6,937 bases of DNA. Origin: Kofleriaceae bacterium. Lineage in GTDB: Bacteria; Myxococcota_A; Polyangia; Haliangiales; Haliangiaceae. The notes beneath the pieces were generated by a model. The model searched no databases, was not told the origin of the DNA, and worked only from the letters and a program-made list of their open reading frames with translations. The stretch covers positions 1 through 6,937 of the forward strand of contig JAHEAK010000277.1 of the NCBI GenBank assembly GCA_024642805.1, given 5' to 3'. The position numbers were made by a program, and so were the translations under genes. Numbering within the stretch: position 1 is the first letter of the stretch; each line of letters begins with the position of its first letter. Shown piece after piece: positions 5,934 to 6,937 of the stretch.

Positions 5934-6323
5934 CTACTTGCGAACGAAGTCGCGCAAGCTGAGGATGCTGGCGACGATCCACGAAGAGTAGAGTTCGCGA
6001 GAACTCGCCTGGGCGAGAGCAAGATCCAGACGAATGCCAAGGTCCAGATCGGCCCCTACATTGCCGGCAAACCAGGCCACCCGCCCCGGAATGAGAATCG
6101 GAGCATTGCCGGCGTGGAAGTGCAGCACGCTGCGGTGGTTCTTGAGAATGAGGCTCTTGGTCGGCTGGCGAAGCTTGATGCCGACGCCCTCACAGGATGC
6201 CGTTCGCACATCCACATCAAGGGTTTCCCAAGCCAGGTCGGTGCCTCGACCTCGCTGCACTTCTAGTTTGGCCCGTTGGTCGAGCGGAATCCGCGGATAC
6301 TTTCGACTCGAGATAGTGCTCAT
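5934..6323 (-). CDS. PilZ-domain-like protein, probable c-di-GMP receptor or degenerate relative
   Basis: A 129-residue single-domain cytoplasmic protein with PilZ features. The N-terminal RKYPR (7-11) fits the RxxxR phosphate-binding motif of PilZ domains. Next come strands with LDVDVRTASCEGVGIKL (35-51), in the place of the (D/N)xSxxG motif; here the first position is Thr41, while Ser43 and Gly46 are kept. Later RVAWF and DLGIRLDL match the closing strands of the barrel. PilZ domains typically bind cyclic di-GMP and control motility, polysaccharide or secretion; the altered motif leaves nucleotide binding uncertain. The last 25 residues (ASSRELYSSWIVASILSLRDFVRK) form an amphipathic helix. 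The ATG at 6323 is the only reasonable start, though the Shine-Dalgarno is weak. No diguanylate cyclase or motility gene is in the window to suggest a partner. Confidence 0.82.
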   Translation of the reverse strand: MSTISSRKYPRIPLDQRAKLEVQRGRGTDLAWETLDVDVRTASCEGVGIKLRQPTKSLILKNHRSVLHFHAGNAPILIPGRVAWFAGNVGADLDLGIRLDLALAQASSRELYSSWIVASILSLRDFVRK

Positions 6324-6359
6324 GGCGCCATCATAGTCCTAGTCGCATCGCGATCCGAG

Positions 6360-6407
6360 TGTCATGTTTTTAGGACGCTGCATGACATATCAACGATGTC
6401 GTATAGT
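6360..6407. promoter_or_regulatory. Inverted repeat and -10-like box in the divergent gap
   Basis: TGTCATG (6360-6366) and CATGACA (6381-6387) form a 7-base inverted repeat with a 14-base spacer; GACAT (6384-6388) also pairs with ATGTC (6396-6400). A TATAGT (6402-6407) follows on the + strand and could be a -10 box for the ORF at 6520, but its -35 region is poor. The block is more AT-rich than the surrounding genes and lies between divergent genes, so it is a candidate regulated promoter for one or both. Confidence 0.35.
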
Positions 6408-6471
6408 GTACTCCTTGGCATCCCCATCGAGCTGCGTTAGAGGTCAGTACGGAGGTCAATCTCAAGCTGCA

Positions 6472-6485
6472 AGGCAAGCTTGCCT
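6472..6485. repeat. 14-bp perfect palindrome
   Basis: AGGCAAGCTTGCCT is self-complementary. With one bulged base the symmetry continues on both sides (GCA paired with TGC, then CTT with AAG). It lies 34 bases before the ATG at 6520, so it could be an operator or a leader structure near the start of that ORF. No function is shown by the sequence itself. Confidence 0.35.
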
Positions 6486-6519
6486 GCAACTTCTCGACGA
6501 GCTTTGTGTCTCCAAAGAG

Positions 6520-6937
6520 ATGTACCGAGTCACAGTTTGCCTGGCTGCCCTTGCGTGTGGCGAAACGACTTTGCCAAACGAAGAGTCAGCCAAGAAGGCC
6601 GAGCAGATCGTGCTGGTCTTGGATGCCGACGCTTCATCGATCGTTGACGCCACCATCGTCGAGACGCGGCCAGCGCTCAATGCTATGGGCGTGTGGACGA
6701 GCTGCGGTCTGGGCTCTGGCATATTCTGTCGGGAGGCTGGAGGCCATTTCGACGAGCACGGTTGCTGCGTTATGCGTCTTCCTGATCTGGATGACGAGTC
6801 TGTGATGGGTGGACTGCTGGGTCAGCAATTGGACGGAGGAGCTGCTGCTGCTAATTGGAGCCAGAGCGGGAGCTCCGACACGGGGATCCGGATACAAAAA
6901 AGGGACGTCCGAAGAAGTCCCTTTTCTGTCTCGTGGA
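6520..6937 (+). CDS. Doubtful ORF, possible lipoprotein, open at the right edge
   Basis: From ATG 6520 the frame is open for 139 codons to the end of the window. The product begins MYRVTVCLAALACGE, which resembles a short lipoprotein signal peptide (Cys13), and continues with acidic sequence containing AEQIVLVLDADASSIVDATI and a Cys-rich part (SCGLGSGIFCREAGGHFDEHGCC). Third codon positions are GC-rich to about base 6810, as in the other genes, which supports coding. Three points weigh against it: the ATG has no good Shine-Dalgarno, the signal peptide is very short, and the frame runs through a terminator-like hairpin at 6896-6925. A frameshift or missing stop near 6800-6860 (the other two + frames stop at 6805 and 6854), or a pseudogene, would explain that. 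The frame is also open upstream to an ATG at 6364, but that part looks non-coding. No family recognised. Confidence 0.42.
   Translation, partial: MYRVTVCLAALACGETTLPNEESAKKAEQIVLVLDADASSIVDATIVETRPALNAMGVWTSCGLGSGIFCREAGGHFDEHGCCVMRLPDLDDESVMGGLLGQQLDGGAAAANWSQSGSSDTGIRIQKRDVRRSPFSVSW
6896..6927. terminator. Bidirectional-looking intrinsic terminator
   Basis: AAAAGGGAC (6898-6906) pairs perfectly with GTCCCTTTT (6917-6925) around a 10-base loop. On the + strand it is followed by TTTTCT; on the - strand by TTTTTT (from 6901 down to 6896), which is the stronger tail. It could therefore end a - strand gene lying to the right of the window as well as the + strand ORF described at 6520. Confidence 0.75.

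Noticed and set aside
6506..6805. + strand 99-codon ORF in a second frame
   Set aside because: Composition is Arg/Ser/Trp-rich and shadow-like; the frame starting at 6520 has better codon-position bias and a signal-peptide-like start.
6840..6853. Short GCT/CTG triplet repeat
   Set aside because: Only four to five units; ordinary for GC-rich sequence.

Overview
The window reads as ordinary chromosomal DNA of a high-GC Gram-negative bacterium. Several products carry lipoprotein or secretion signals, and there is a PilZ-type protein and a DUF1415 protein. The style (many lineage-specific lipoproteins, glucodextranase/invasin-like Ig domains, small Cys-rich zinc-binding membrane proteins) fits Myxococcota, Bradymonadota or other former deltaproteobacteria. 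That placement is an inference from gene content, not from a marker gene. There is no rRNA, tRNA, CRISPR array, insertion sequence or phage gene.

Layout, left to right. (1) A co-directional + strand group: the 3' part of thiI (tRNA 4-thiouridine synthase, cut by the window edge), a 96-residue Cys-rich protein with a C-terminal membrane anchor, and a DUF1415 protein, the last two overlapping by ATGA. (2) A convergent - strand gene for a secreted or membrane protein of unknown function (1807-2418). (3) Divergent from it, a 561-residue lipoprotein (2638-4323) with one Ig-like domain followed by about 440 residues that resemble the whole two-barrel fold of animal BPI/LBP/CETP lipid-binding proteins. 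(4) A short - strand ORF of 48 codons with a strong ribosome binding site and signal-peptide-like start (4330-4476). (5) A 319-base gene-free stretch with a 17-bp palindrome, then a lipoprotein-anchored group 1 truncated haemoglobin (4796-5404) closed by a strong intrinsic terminator. (6) A bitopic membrane protein of unknown function (5522-5926) facing a - strand PilZ-like gene (5934-6323). (7) A divergent regulatory gap with dyads, then a doubtful + strand ORF (6520 to the edge) that reads into a bidirectional-looking terminator hairpin.

The first three genes probably share a transcript; the rest look like single-gene units in alternating orientation, so a shared pathway is not evident. The common theme of the middle is the cell envelope: a putative lipid-binding TULIP lipoprotein, a tethered haem protein, and membrane-anchored proteins of unknown role. 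The two most notable items are the BPI-like bacterial lipoprotein and the haemoglobin lipoprotein, whose distal haem pocket appears to have lost the usual polar residues.
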